Source: Candidatus Stackebrandtia excrementipullorum (GTDB lineage: Bacteria > Actinomycetota > Actinomycetes > Mycobacteriales > Micromonosporaceae). Taken from it: a DNA stretch of 64,000 nucleotides. Below are positions 37,804 through 48,907 of this stretch, piece after piece; position 1 is the stretch's first letter; every line of letters starts with the position of its first letter. Position numbers and translations under genes: made by a program. Where the stretch lies: the NCBI GenBank assembly GCA_019113825.1, contig DXGR01000148.1:1-64000 (forward strand), read 5' to 3'. The notes under the pieces are model-generated. The model was given only the letters and a program-made list of their open reading frames with translations. It did not search any database and was not told where the DNA came from.

Positions 37804-38694
37804 CCCAGCCGCGATCTTAAGATGTTCGGTGAGGATGCGTTGCAGTTCACGTGCCGCGCGCGTGGGCGCGACGTCCTTGCGGTGCGCAACGGCGATGGAA
37901 CGCTGCAATCCGGGCTTGTCGAATCGTATGTAACGCAGTCCCGAGCGTTCCGCAACCATGTGCGGAACGACGGCCAGCCCGAGACCGGCGCGAACGAAAC
38001 CCAAGACGGCGTCCATTTCGCCACCCTCGACGGTGAAAGTCGGTTCGAAGCCGGCTACTCGGCACGCCGCGGTCGTGAATTCACGCAGGTCGTAGCCCTG
38101 TCGGAACATGACCAGCGGCTGGTCACGCAGATCTTCGATGCGAATGCGGTCACGTCGCACCGGAGACGGTTGATCCGGGCGCGATACGACGACAAGCTCT
38201 TCACTGAGAAGTTCGGTGGCGTTCAACGCGGGAACGACACCACGCTGCGGCGTGATGATGAGAGCAATGTCGAGCTCACCACCGGTGAGGGTGCGAATCA
38301 GATTCTGGGAGCCGCTTTCGGTGATGTGCAATTCCACATTCGGGTAGGTGTCGTGGAACCGGCGTAGGACGTCGGGGACGAGGGTCGCGCACAGGCTGGG
38401 AGTGGCGCCCAGGCGGACACGGCCGCGATGGAGACCTACGGCGTCGGCGACCTCGCGTCGGGCGGTATCGACGTCGGCGAGTATGCGGCGAGCAAGCGGC
38501 AGAAGAGCCTCACCGGCGTCGGTGAGGGTGATGTTGCCGCGGGCGCGGTGCAGCAACGCGGTCCCCAGATCGGTCTCCAGGCTTCGGATCTGCTGGGACA
38601 GCGAAGGCTGTGCGATGTGAAGAACTTCTGCCGCCCTGGTGAAGTGCCGTGTATCACAGACGGTGACGAATGAGCGCAATTGGTTTAGCTGCAC
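37711..38694 (-). CDS. LysR-family transcription regulator divergent from sdhCAB
   Basis: DNA-binding regulator with an N-terminal winged helix (QLRSFVTVCDTRHFTRAAEV, residues 5-24, then QPSLSQQIRSLE) and a periplasmic-binding-like effector domain from about residue 90. GTG 38694 gives the normal start V-QLNQLRSF; the longer open frame has no support. 327 residues. The protein normally would end near EHLKIAAG; about 30 further residues run antisense into the PAC2 gene, suggesting a lost stop. The palindrome at 38703-38719 lies just upstream and sdhCAB is divergent, so autoregulation and sdh control are likely. It lacks the paired redox Cys expected of OxyR. Confidence 0.88.
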   Translation of the reverse strand: MQLNQLRSFVTVCDTRHFTRAAEVLHIAQPSLSQQIRSLETDLGTALLHRARGNITLTDAGEALLPLARRILADVDTARREVADAVGLHRGRVRLGATPSLCATLVPDVLRRFHDTYPNVELHITESGSQNLIRTLTGGELDIALIITPQRGVVPALNATELLSEELVVVSRPDQPSPVRRDRIRIEDLRDQPLVMFRQGYDLREFTTAACRVAGFEPTFTVEGGEMDAVLGFVRAGLGLAVVPHMVAERSGLRYIRFDKPGLQRSIAVAHRKDVAPTRAARELQRILTEHLKIAAGLFLATLVGKKSFQFSTQFVGRGQLAFVLDE

Positions 38695-38702
38695 GCTCAA
38701 AT

Positions 38703-38719
38703 GATAGGCACTGCCTATC
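38703..38719. promoter_or_regulatory. Candidate LysR operator (17-base palindrome)
   Basis: GATAGGCA and TGCCTATC form perfect 8-base halves around one base. It contains ATAG-N7-CTAT, the LysR-family (OxyR-type) pattern, and lies 9 bases before the LysR start and 22 bases before the sdhC -35 box. Confidence 0.65.
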
Positions 38720-38740
38720 GGAACGACAATGATCATGTCT

Positions 38741-38769
38741 TTGACGGAATGACGCTGTCTTCATAGCAT
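38741..38769 (+). promoter_or_regulatory. Promoter of sdhCAB
   Basis: TTGACG (38741-38746), a 17-base spacer and TAGCAT (38764-38769). Transcription would begin within a few bases of the sdhC ATG at 38778, so the message is probably leaderless or nearly so. Confidence 0.65.
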
Positions 38770-38777
38770 CGGTATTC

Positions 38778-39521
38778 ATGGCCCTAGATACCCGGGGAAA
38801 GCGCCCGGACTCCACCACCTCGCCCAAGCGCGCGGCGCGCAAACGGACCGCCGGACCGGTCGCGCTGTGGCGTTCGACCATCGGCAAAAAAGTGATCATG
38901 GCGACCACCGGTCTGTTCATGATCGGATTCCTGGCCGCCCACATGGTCGGAAACATCAAGGTTTTTTCCGGCGCCGAGGCCTTCAACTCTTATTCCCAGT
39001 GGCTGCGCACCCTGGGCGAACCCATTCTGCCTCCGTCGGCATTCTTGTGGATCATGCGTATCGCTCTAGTGGTTGCGGTGGTGGCCCACATCGTGTCCGC
39101 AGTGCAGCTGACCCGCCGCAACACACAAGGCCAACCGAAGGTCCGCGCGAAGAAACGCCTCGGCGGAACGTACGTGGCGTTCACGATGCGTTCGGGCGGT
39201 GTCATCCTCACGCTGTTTGTGATTTGGCACATTCTTGACTTCACGACGTTGACCGTCAATGCCAACGCGCTACCGGGGCACCCGTACGAGAACCTGGTGG
39301 CGACGTTCAGTAGCTGGTACGGAAACGTGATCTACCTGGTGGCGCTGGCCGCCGTCGGTTTCCACCTGTGGCACGGGATCTGGGCTGCCGCACAAACTCT
39401 GGGTGTGGGCACGACTCGACGTAACCGAGCCATCAGGGGCTTCGCAACGCTGGCGGCGGTGGGGATCGCCGGTGGTTTCGCATTGGTTCCACTGGCGGTA
39501 ATGATGGGAGTAGTGAGTTAA
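38778..39521 (+). CDS. sdhC: Succinate dehydrogenase cytochrome b subunit
   Basis: Membrane anchor that binds heme and passes electrons to menaquinone. The 247-residue protein has a basic N-terminus and five hydrophobic segments; His in FLAAHMVGN (near residue 56), VVAHIVS (near 107), IWHILD (near 155) and FHLWHGIW (near 198) are candidate heme ligands. It is the single large anchor found in three-subunit Bacillus-type enzymes, with no separate sdhD. The sdhA gene starts 3 bases later. Confidence 0.93.
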   Translation: MALDTRGKRPDSTTSPKRAARKRTAGPVALWRSTIGKKVIMATTGLFMIGFLAAHMVGNIKVFSGAEAFNSYSQWLRTLGEPILPPSAFLWIMRIALVVAVVAHIVSAVQLTRRNTQGQPKVRAKKRLGGTYVAFTMRSGGVILTLFVIWHILDFTTLTVNANALPGHPYENLVATFSSWYGNVIYLVALAAVGFHLWHGIWAAAQTLGVGTTRRNRAIRGFATLAAVGIAGGFALVPLAVMMGVVS

Positions 39522-39524
39522 ACG

Positions 39525-41461
<1,937 letters not shown>

Positions 41462-41465
<4 letters not shown>

Positions 41466-42208
41466 AGCTTTATCTACGTATCTGGCGGCAGCCGAGCGTC
41501 GCCCACACGGGTGAGATGGTCAACTACGTGCTCGAGGACGTCTCGCCCGACATGTCCTTTTTGGAGATGCTTGACGTTCTCAACGAGCGCCTCACCTTGG
41601 ACGGTGAGGACCCGATCGCCTTCGACCACGACTGCCGCGAGGGCATCTGCGGCATGTGTTCGCTGTCGATCGACGGTCGGGCGCACGGGCCGGAAAGGGC
41701 CACGACCGCGTGCCAGTTGCACATGCGTCATTACAGTGACGGCGACACCATCACGATCGAGCCGTGGCGGGCGCGGGCGTTCCCCGTGGTCAAGGACCTG
41801 GTCGTCGACCGGTCCGGTTTCGACGACATCATCGCCGCCGGGGGGTACATCTCCGCGCCGACCGGCGCCGCTCCCGATGCTCACGCGACGCCGGTGCCCA
41901 AGGCCGATGCGGAGAACGCCTTCGAGAATGCGGCCTGCATCGGGTGTGGCGCCTGCGTGTCGGCGTGTCCGAACGGATCGGCGATGTTGTTTACCGCCGC
42001 CAAGGTGACACACCTCAATTCCCTGCCGCAGGGGCAGGCCGAAAAGCAGACGAGGGTGCTGGACATGGTCGACGCCATGGACGATGCCGGTTTCGGCGGC
42101 TGCACCTTGACAGGTGAATGTGCGACGGCCTGCCCGAAGGGCATCCCGTTGGAGAGCATCAGCACCATGAATCGGGAGTACTTGAAGGCTTCTTTGAAGC
42201 GATTGTGA
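41462..42208 (+). CDS. sdhB: Succinate dehydrogenase iron-sulfur subunit
   Basis: Carries electrons from the flavin to the membrane anchor through three clusters. The 248-residue protein shows all ligands: CREGICGMC with a later Cys in TACQL for [2Fe-2S] (near residues 57-81), [12 protein letters not shown] for [4Fe-4S] (near 160) and [14 protein letters not shown] for [3Fe-4S] (near 214). GTG start coupled to sdhA. Decayed sequence begins 30 bases downstream. Confidence 0.96.
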
Positions 42209-42237
42209 CCGGTTCGGGCGCGTCATAGGACTGTCTT

Positions 42238-43330
42238 GTGAACGACACCGACAAGTTCCTGTACGCCGTTAGCGCCGCGGTTTCGGCGGTAGACAGGTGT
42301 TTGAGGTATTGGAAGTGAGCGTGCGTTCGGCGCGTTGTCTGCTGAACGCCCGATAGGCCGCGTTGATCCCGTCGGCGATGGAGGCTTCGCCGAATTCATC
42401 GCTGACGGGAGCAACGCGTGTCAGAGTGACGCCGTCGGGTCGTTGCCGCGCCGACACGGGTGCTCGCGGCTCTGTTTGCGCGGTGGTGAATCAAACCGGG
42501 TGGCCGATGTTCAAGCCGATCCCAGGTCCGGCTGGTGGCCGGACGCCCACCCCGAACCGGGGGATTTCCTGGTGGTGCCCATCCGGGACGGGACGAGATC
42601 GTCCGGTTTGTTTTTCCGGCCAACTGGAATGACGGTGAGGGGTTCGGCGAACGGGACGGCGGCGCTCTTCGCCTGTTTGCCATACATGCGGTGATCGCCT
42701 TGGCGAATTCGGCCTCTACGAACGAACCTTGTACTGTCGATCATGGAAAATGTACGCGGTTGGCCCGTGAACCGTACGACGTGATCGTGCAGCAACTGTT
42801 CTTGTTGCCTTTGACCTCAAAGTGCGGTTGAACTGATGCGAATCGATCCGACAGGGCCGCCGGTTTGTCGCACATCGTGGTGGAGTCGGCGGGTGAAGCC
42901 GGTTTCGAACTGTGTTCGTGATTCGTGAGCCTCGTCCCGCGGAATTGGATACCAACGGTCTCGTGGAGGCGCTGCACAAGTTCGTCACCTTGGCCGGTCG
43001 CACTCACGGCGCCGAGACGCGCTTCGATGCCGAGGAGGAACCGACCTTGAAACGCATCGGTGAAGTCGAGGGACTGTGCATGGTCCAGGAGGCGGTGCAC
43101 AACTTGCTGCGGCATGCACGAGTTTCACGTGTGTCGGGATTGGAGAACGTAGCCGTTATCGTCTCCGACAACGGAGGGTTTTGACCCATGGCAGGGACTT
43201 TGCGCGGGTCGGGTCTGGTACCGATGGCCGAACGCGCTCAACGGCTCGGCGGTTCCGTCCACATCGACGCGGTCTGAGGGCGAGGAACCACGGTGCGGGC
43301 CATGACCGTTGTGGATGAATACTCTTGGTG
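42238..43330 (+). pseudogene. Decayed GAF-domain sensor histidine kinase (NarL-type)
   Basis: The gene starts plausibly at GTG 42238 (VNDTDKFLYAVSAAVS) but soon meets a stop. Then in shifting frames: VSVRSARCLLNAR, GDGGFAEFIADG and GSLPRRHG, PEPGDFLVVPIRDGTRSSGLFF of a GAF domain (to about 42630), HAVIALANSAS, CTRLAREPYDVIVQQLF of the dimerisation region (near 42780), FVIREPRPAELDTNGLVEAL and VQEAVHNLLRHARVSRV of the ATPase domain (42900-43140), and MAERAQRLGGSVHIDAV, a stop, GRGTTVRAMTV. Multiple frameshifts and stops; the phospho-acceptor His itself is lost (REPYD in place of RELHD). Confidence 0.8.
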
Positions 43331-43990
43331 AGAGTGGCTGTGTGGGAACGAGACCGGTACGGATTGCGCATGATCCCCGTCGTGCCTCGAGGGCTCCGCA
43401 CCTTCTTCGAACTTCAGGAAGCGCTCACCGTGCTCGGCGAAGCCGTCGACGGGTTCGAAGCGCCGTGGCTGATCGGCGAGTCGAGACCCGATATGGTGTT
43501 GCTCGATCTCAAGGTGCCGAGGACGGGTGGCGTGGCGCCCTGGAACGTCTGGCCGATGGCGAGGGCCGGCCGCGGGTGATCGTCCTGGTCTCGGTCACCG
43601 ATGCCGTAGAGGTCACACCGGCGTGCAAGCCGATGCCGTCGGTTCTCTTTACAAGGATGTCGACTCTCAGACGTTGACTTACGCCGTTCGGTCGGTCCAC
43701 GACGGGCGGTTCACGTTTGTTGCGCAGGCTGCTGTTGCCATGGTGCATCCCGTTCCAATCGCCCCGGCTCCGCCGACGAGTTGACCGGTCGGGACCGCAG
43801 GCGTTGTTTCTGGTCGCGGCCGGAATGTCCCATCGCGAGATCGCGCGGCGAACTGTCGTGGCCGAAAAACCGCGAAGACAAACGTGTCGAGTGTCTTCAG
43901 GGCACTCGGTGCCTCGGATCCGGTTCAAACGGCGTTGTACGCGGTGCGCCACGGACTTGCCGCCATCGATCCGCCGTACCCTCACGGTGG
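43328..43990 (+). pseudogene. Decayed LuxR/NarL-type response regulator
   Basis: Partner of the kinase relic. VRVAVWERD then RGLRTFFELQEALTVLGEAV and RPDMVLLDLKVPR (receiver with the phospho-Asp, near 43500), PRVIVLVSVTD in another frame, LYKDVDSQTLTYAVRSVHDGR in a third (near 43650-43710), LVAAGMSHREIARRTVVAEK (helix-turn-helix, near 43810) and SSVFRALGASDPVQTALYAVRHGLAAI (near 43885). The receiver's N-terminal acidic pair is lost and at least four frame changes are needed. Confidence 0.8.
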
Positions 43991-44049
43991 TGGCTCCATA
44001 CGAACGAAATTCGCTGTCGCTACAGGATGGTGCTCGTTATGGTCGGCGT

Positions 44050-44910
44050 ATGGCTTTCATCGACGTTGGCGGTACTCGATTCGGCTATGACGAGGCAGGA
44101 GAGGGGCCCGCGATCGTTTTCATCCACGGTGCACTGGTCGATCGCGGTATGTGGGACCACCAGTTCGGCGAACTGTCCGAACGGTACCGGGTCATTCGAT
44201 ACGACTGGCGAGGCTATGGCGAGTCCGATGACGCCACCGAGCCGGTGTGCCACCACGAGGACCTCCTGGCGCTTATGGACGCGCTGGGAGTCGAGCACGC
44301 TCATCTCGCGGGTAACTCGTATGGCGGCGCCTATGCGGTGGAAGCCGCCTTGGCGGCTCCCGAAAGGGTGGCGTCACTGTCGTTGTGGGCGGCGGGAATG
44401 AGCGGTCACGTTTTTCCGCCCGAGATGGGCGCTTCGGTGCGAGAGGCCATTGCCGACAAAATCACGCCGGAGACTTTGAAGCGTTACGCGGCCGGGCTGG
44501 CCGACGTCGACGCCGATGATGTCGAAGTGATGGCGGCGGCCCAGTTGGACTACACCTTTGTCGGGCCGAAACGTCGCCGCGACGACGTCGATTCGAGTGC
44601 TCTGGCCCGCGCCGAATCGATGTGCCGACGAATGTTCGAGCGGACCTGGAGTGGCCCGGCCAAGCCGCAGCGTTTCCTTGAACCACCCGCGAAAACGAGG
44701 TTGGGGGAGGTGACGGTGCCGACGCTGGTGGTGAACGGTGTGTCGGATGTTCCGTTCATTCAGGAGGTCTCCGACCTGTATACGGACGGCATAAAAGGGG
44801 CTGAACGTGTGGACATGACCGACACGGGGCACTTCCCGCCGTTGGAGCGCCCCCAGGAGTCCACATCGATATTGCGGCGTTTCCTGGAATCCCCGTTACG
44901 GGGGACGTGA
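44050..44910 (+). CDS. Alpha/beta-fold hydrolase
   Basis: The 286-residue protein has FIHGALVDRGMWDHQ near residue 26 (oxyanion region), the nucleophile elbow GNSYGG near residue 88 with Ser as nucleophile, a helical cap region rich in Met and Arg, and TDTGHFPPLERP near residue 258 with the catalytic His. The catalytic acid is probably in the VVNGVSDVPF segment. The ATG at 44050 removes an upstream extension that belongs to the response-regulator relic. Substrate unknown; esterase, epoxide hydrolase or C-C hydrolase are all possible. Confidence 0.87.
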   Translation: MAFIDVGGTRFGYDEAGEGPAIVFIHGALVDRGMWDHQFGELSERYRVIRYDWRGYGESDDATEPVCHHEDLLALMDALGVEHAHLAGNSYGGAYAVEAALAAPERVASLSLWAAGMSGHVFPPEMGASVREAIADKITPETLKRYAAGLADVDADDVEVMAAAQLDYTFVGPKRRRDDVDSSALARAESMCRRMFERTWSGPAKPQRFLEPPAKTRLGEVTVPTLVVNGVSDVPFIQEVSDLYTDGIKGAERVDMTDTGHFPPLERPQESTSILRRFLESPLRGT

Positions 44911-44961
44911 GCGCCCACGATGGGTGACGTCGTGCTTCGCGGCGAGAGTGACACTGAACAT

Positions 44962-45402
44962 ATGAGACACAAGGCGGTTCTACTCGCGGCTACCGGTGCT
45001 GTGGCCTACACGGTTTCAAAGATCGACCTGGCTTTTCGCGGTGAACTGGGTATGCCCGGGTTCCCTGCTTCTGCCCAGGCGTATGAGATGTACGACCCGG
45101 TTACCGGACAATCGTTCAACGCGGCCGCGGGTGCGGTGACGGTGATACTCGTGTTGTCACTGGCGCGCCTGCCCTCGACCGGTTGGTTTCGATGGTTGTT
45201 GTTGGCGGCCAACGCGGTCGGAGCGGTCGTGGTCGGCGTTGCGGTGGTGTCCTTTACCGCGCGGGCTGTCGGTGCTTCGGTGAGCGGTTACGCCGCATGG
45301 ACGGCGTTGGCGGTCGGGGCGGTGTGGGCCGTCTCGTGGGGTGTCGCAGTGGTGGTGGAACTCAAACGTTCCCGACGGAGGCCTACGACGGGGGTGCTGT
45401 AG
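44962..45402 (+). CDS. Small membrane protein of unknown function
   Basis: A 146-residue protein with four hydrophobic segments (about residues 3-22, 52-72, 78-100 and 110-132) and a basic C-terminal tail. GMPGFPASAQAYEMYDPVTGQ in the first loop is unusual but unknown to me. The ATG at 44962 is preferred because it opens at MRHKAVLLAATG; an earlier start at 44920 is possible. A strong hairpin follows. Confidence 0.65.
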   Translation: MRHKAVLLAATGAVAYTVSKIDLAFRGELGMPGFPASAQAYEMYDPVTGQSFNAAAGAVTVILVLSLARLPSTGWFRWLLLAANAVGAVVVGVAVVSFTARAVGASVSGYAAWTALAVGAVWAVSWGVAVVVELKRSRRRPTTGVL

Positions 45403-45407
45403 AACCG

Positions 45408-45443
45408 ACCCCGGGGCCCATTGGATTGGTCGGTCCCCGGGGT
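45408..45443 (+). terminator. Hairpin terminator after the small membrane gene
   Basis: ACCCCGGGG (45408-45416) and CCCCGGGGT (45435-45443) are perfect complements with an 18-base loop, beginning 6 bases past the stop codon. Confidence 0.65.
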
Positions 45444-45504
45444 GTCGTGGCGGTCCGTACAGGACGCTTCGGCGGCGCGGATCGGGCGTGGGTACCGTGT
45501 GGCG

Positions 45505-45918
45505 ATGTCACGTATGTCTTCGCGTCCGCCCGCACCGATCCTGGTGGTCCTGGGGTTGTTCGGGCTGTCCGGTCTCGGCTGTTTTATCGGGGTCGTTGTC
45601 CTGACATCGTCGGGCCGTTTCGACGATGCGCTTCCTTATTTGGCGGGACTGTGTTTTGCGGCGGTTATCGGCATGGCCCTGTGGAGACGGTTCAAGCGTG
45701 CTCGAAATGTGGTGATTCTTGTGGGTGTGGCATCGATCGTGGCGGCGTTGTCGTTCATGTCCGATGCGTCGATCGGTGGGTTGGGTTTTGTGGTTGCTCT
45801 CCCGGGGGCTTTGGTGATTTACCTGGTGACCGCTCCGCCGAGTTCGCAGGAGTGGTTCCGAGCTCGTGACGCTTCACAACCTTCGGACGATGACCAGGAT
45901 ATATCGGGAACGAGGTAA
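45505..45918 (+). CDS. Small membrane protein of unknown function
   Basis: A 137-residue protein with four hydrophobic segments (about residues 12-34, 43-58, 66-84 and 88-107) and an acidic, polar C-terminus (DDDQDISGTR). The ATG at 45505 is the first with a hydrophobic start after it. No known domain is recognised. Decayed sequence begins directly downstream. Confidence 0.55.
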   Translation: MSRMSSRPPAPILVVLGLFGLSGLGCFIGVVVLTSSGRFDDALPYLAGLCFAAVIGMALWRRFKRARNVVILVGVASIVAALSFMSDASIGGLGFVVALPGALVIYLVTAPPSSQEWFRARDASQPSDDDQDISGTR

Positions 45919-45983
45919 GATTTTCGCGACCCCAACCCCCGGGCACCTGGTGTGGCGTGCTTCCGGCGCGACCTCGGAGCGTT

Positions 45984-46913
45984 GCTGCATCGACCTCATG
46001 GCGATCGGTGCAGGAATCGTCGGAGCCGACGTGGCGCATTACGGCGCCCGTGCAGGGCGGAGAGTGACGGTGCTCGAAAACGGTGGGGTTGCGCCTGCGG
46101 TAGCACCGGCGCCGGCGAAGGAGCCTGTTGGTCCCCGACAAGACCCCGGGACGGCACTCGATCTGGCGCGTCTATCGCTGACGCTGTGGCGCGACCTGGC
46201 GAGGAATCGGCCGGAGCTTTCGAATACCGGGACAAGGGCGGTCTCGTGGTCACGGCCGACCCCGAAAAGGCCGATGACCTCCACGAGGTTGCACGCGACC
46301 TGCGCGATGCGGGTGTTCGTGTCGACGTGGTTCCCGATCCCACCGAGGTTGACCCCCCCATATTCGTTCTCGCCGTCGGTTACGGATTTACGGCTCAACC
46401 GGAGCTGGCCCAAACCCTGCGGCGCCGGTTGACGTCCGCCGCAGACGGCACTGCGGCCGTGGCGGTGTCGGCGACCCAACGCACCTCGATCCCGGGCGTG
46501 TCCGCGGCAGGAGGAACCACGGGAGTGGGCGGCGCGGCCCTCGCCGAGACCGAAGGCCGTATGGCGGGGCATGCGGTGGCCGGTGTGCGTCCGTCCGGAC
46601 GCTTGTTGACAGTCAGGACGGCGGCCGCCGTTTTGCCAACGGTCTTGCCCGGGCCTTCGCCGTTCACGATGGATGGATGACCTGGCTGACCGACGACACG
46701 GTGGTGTGCCGGTGAGATCGGCCATGGCGGCGGGGGAGCGGACCCCCGCGCGGTGAAATTGTTGTCGCGGGCGGGCATGGGAATGTGTCAAGGCGTGGGT
46801 GTGAGTTCGCGGTGGCGTGCTTGACCGGCGTAGACCGCTCGTATGCTCCCTGGTTGCGGATGATCGGTCGGCCGGTCCGCCTGGGGACCTTGGCCGAAGA
46901 CGACGGGTCGTGA
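45984..46913 (+). pseudogene. Collapsed remnant of D-hydroxyproline dehydrogenase-type FAD subunits
   Basis: The first part reads as an FAD-dependent amino-acid oxidoreductase (DLMAIGAGIVGADVAHYGARAGRR, then FEYRDKGGLVVTADPEK and VRVDVVPDP). At about 46350 it passes in frame into the C-terminal half of a different FAD protein of the HcnB/hydroxyproline dehydrogenase alpha type: LAVGYGFTAQPELA, SIPGVSAAGGTTGVGGAALAETEGRMAGHA, then GWMTWLTDDTVVCR and a stop, then AVKLLSRAGMGMCQG and IGRPVRLGTLAEDDG. A large internal deletion joined the two genes, followed by frameshifts. The [2Fe-2S] subunit is gone. Nothing is recognisable in 46914-47108. Confidence 0.75.
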
Positions 46914-47108
46914 CGGCCGAATCCGCGCGGACCGACGTATCGGCGAGTGGTGCTGCAAGCGGGGGCCAACTTCTCGTGCAGCACGATGCCGGTCGTGGCC
47001 CCGGTGCTGTCGTACACCTCCGCCACCGATGGCAACGTCGCCGGGAGGTGACATTCGGCCGCGGCGCGACGCGGAGCTCACAACTTGGGGCGCGAAAGAA
47101 CGGGCGCG

Positions 47109-48068
47109 ATGCGACCGGTGCGTCGGTTTAAGGCGGTCGACTCCCACACGGAGGGCATGCCCACACGTGTGGTGACCGGGAGCGTTGGTGTTATCCCCGG
47201 AGAAACGATGGGGAGTCGGCGACAACACTTTATATCCACCATGGATGACGCTCGGCGGCTTCTGGTCAACGAACCGCGCGGTCATGCGGCGATGAACGAC
47301 GCGATATTGCAGCCACCGGTCATCCGGACGCCGATGTGGGAGTGCTGTACATCGAGGTTTCCGGGTGTCTTCCCATATGTGGACACGGAAGTATGGGCGT
47401 GGCAACGGTCATGGTGGAAACGGGCATGATCGAGGTGCACGAGCCCACCACGGTGGTCGCCCTGGGCGCCCCGGCGGGCCCTGTCACCGCAGAGGTCGCC
47501 GTTGACGACGGTACCGCCCGGTCGGTGACGTTGCGGGCCGCGGCGTCGCACTGTGAAAGTCTCGACGCCGTGGTTGACATACCGGGACTCGGGCCCGTGG
47601 ACTACGACCTGGCATACGGCGGAATCATTGGGCGTCGAACTCGTTTCGGAGGCGAAGAACGAGATCATCGCCGCAGGACTTGCGGTCATGGCCGCGGTTA
47701 ACGAACACCAACCACCTGGAACCGCCACATGTTCGAGGTGTCGACCACGTCATGGTGATCGCGCCTGAAGCCGATGAAAGATCGACGCGTCATGCCACGG
47801 CCACTCCGGCTGGATCGACCGGTCTCCCTGCGGCACGGGCACTGCCGCGCGAAGGTGCAGCCGTATCGCGCAGGCAGCTGCCCATCGGTCGGAAAAGCTC
47901 AGTGAGTCGTTTATCGGTTCACGTTTTTTCGGGCGTCCCTACGGGACGACGACGATCGGTGGCGTCGAGGCGGTGCTACCGTCGATTATGCGTCGAGCAT
48001 GGATCACGGGGAAGGCCGAGTACATTCTGGATCCCACCGACCCGTTCCCGACAGGGGTCACATTGTGA
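47109..48068 (+). pseudogene. Decayed 4-hydroxyproline epimerase (proline racemase family)
   Basis: The start RRFKAVDSHTEGMPTRVVTG is intact, then EPRGHAAMNDAILQPP, and after a frame change LYIEVSGCLPICGHGSMGVATVMVETGM with one catalytic Cys (near 47370). VDYDLAYGG, then VELVSEAKNEIIAAGLAVMAAVNEH in another frame, DHVMVIAPEAD, SLRHGHCRAK where the second catalytic Cys region (PCGTG in relatives) is damaged, and SFIGSRFFGRPYGTTTIGGVEAV to ITGKAEYILDPTDPFPTG with the stop at 48068. Four or more frame changes. Its neighbour in the pathway, the dehydrogenase, is also decayed. 48069-48310 holds no recognisable gene. Confidence 0.82.
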
Positions 48069-48310
48069 TTCTGCTCAAGGTCCGAGATCGGCGTCGACTA
48101 CGGCCCGACGTGCAGATCCATCGGTTCGCATGCCGTGAACCTTCGTCAAACAGTGACCCGTCCGACCGTTTCGGGCCTCGACCGGCGCGTTTGTACCGCT
48201 GAACCCGGTCACAGCGGTGTCTGGTCCTCTGAGGCGGGTGGACTCTTTGGCTAGACTCGCGTCGATCTTGGAGTCCGCGGGTTGGCGGGCAATTGAGCAG
48301 GAGGGCGCCC

Positions 48311-48907
48311 ATGTCGAAGCCGGACAGCGACACCATACCGTGGCGGGTATGGACGGTGCCCAACATGATCACGATTGTCCGACTGTGTGGTATTCCGCTG
48401 TTCAGTTACCTGTTGTTGGCCACCGACGCGTATGTTGCGGCGGTCGTGGTGCTGGCCTTGGGTGGTGGCACCGACTGGGTCGACGGTTTCCTCGCACGTC
48501 GGCTCGGCCAGGAAAGCCGGTTCGGTCGCATGCTGGATCCGTTGGTGGACCGTGCCTACATCCTCGTGGCCGTGGTGGTCTTGACACTGACGTCGCTGTT
48601 GCCCTGGCAGTTCACCGCGGTCTTGTTCGGCCGTGAAGCGGTGATGTTCGTAACTTTGCTGGTGCTCCGTGCCAACGGATTCGAGGCTTTCGAGGTCCAC
48701 TACACCGGTAAGACGGCAACGTTCATAGTCTTCATGTCGTTTCCGGTGCTTGTCCTGGCGGGCCTGAACGAGGCGGCGAAGGTGTGGGCGTTGCCCTTGG
48801 GTTGGGCGCTGGCGTGGTGGGGGATCGTGTTGTATTGGCTGGCCGCTGCGATATACGTTGGCCAGGCGGCCGTTCTTTTGAGACGGCGGGCGCAGATGGG
48901 GAAGTGA
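48311..48907 (+). CDS. CDP-alcohol phosphatidyltransferase (PgsA-like)
   Basis: Membrane enzyme that joins a CDP-diacylglycerol phosphatidyl group to an alcohol such as glycerol phosphate, in phospholipid synthesis. The 198-residue protein has the complete catalytic motif D-G-x2-A-R-x8-G-x3-D-x3-D (DGFLARR to DPLVDR, residues 61-83) and about five hydrophobic segments. AGGAGGG precedes the ATG. First of a co-translated run (pgsA-like, DUF881, small basic protein, DUF881). In mycobacteria the same position holds pgsA2; exact substrate is inferred. Confidence 0.9.
   Translation: MSKPDSDTIPWRVWTVPNMITIVRLCGIPLFSYLLLATDAYVAAVVVLALGGGTDWVDGFLARRLGQESRFGRMLDPLVDRAYILVAVVVLTLTSLLPWQFTAVLFGREAVMFVTLLVLRANGFEAFEVHYTGKTATFIVFMSFPVLVLAGLNEAAKVWALPLGWALAWWGIVLYWLAAAIYVGQAAVLLRRRAQMGK

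Noticed and set aside
38703-38719. Calling the LysR regulator OxyR because of the ATAG-N7-CTAT site
   Set aside because: The protein lacks the paired Cys of OxyR, and no catalase or peroxidase gene is adjacent; the motif is also met in other LysR systems.
46664-47405. Minus-strand ORFs in the hydroxyproline relic region
   Set aside because: No domain is visible and the plus strand shows ordered fragments of known families, which explains the coding-like composition.
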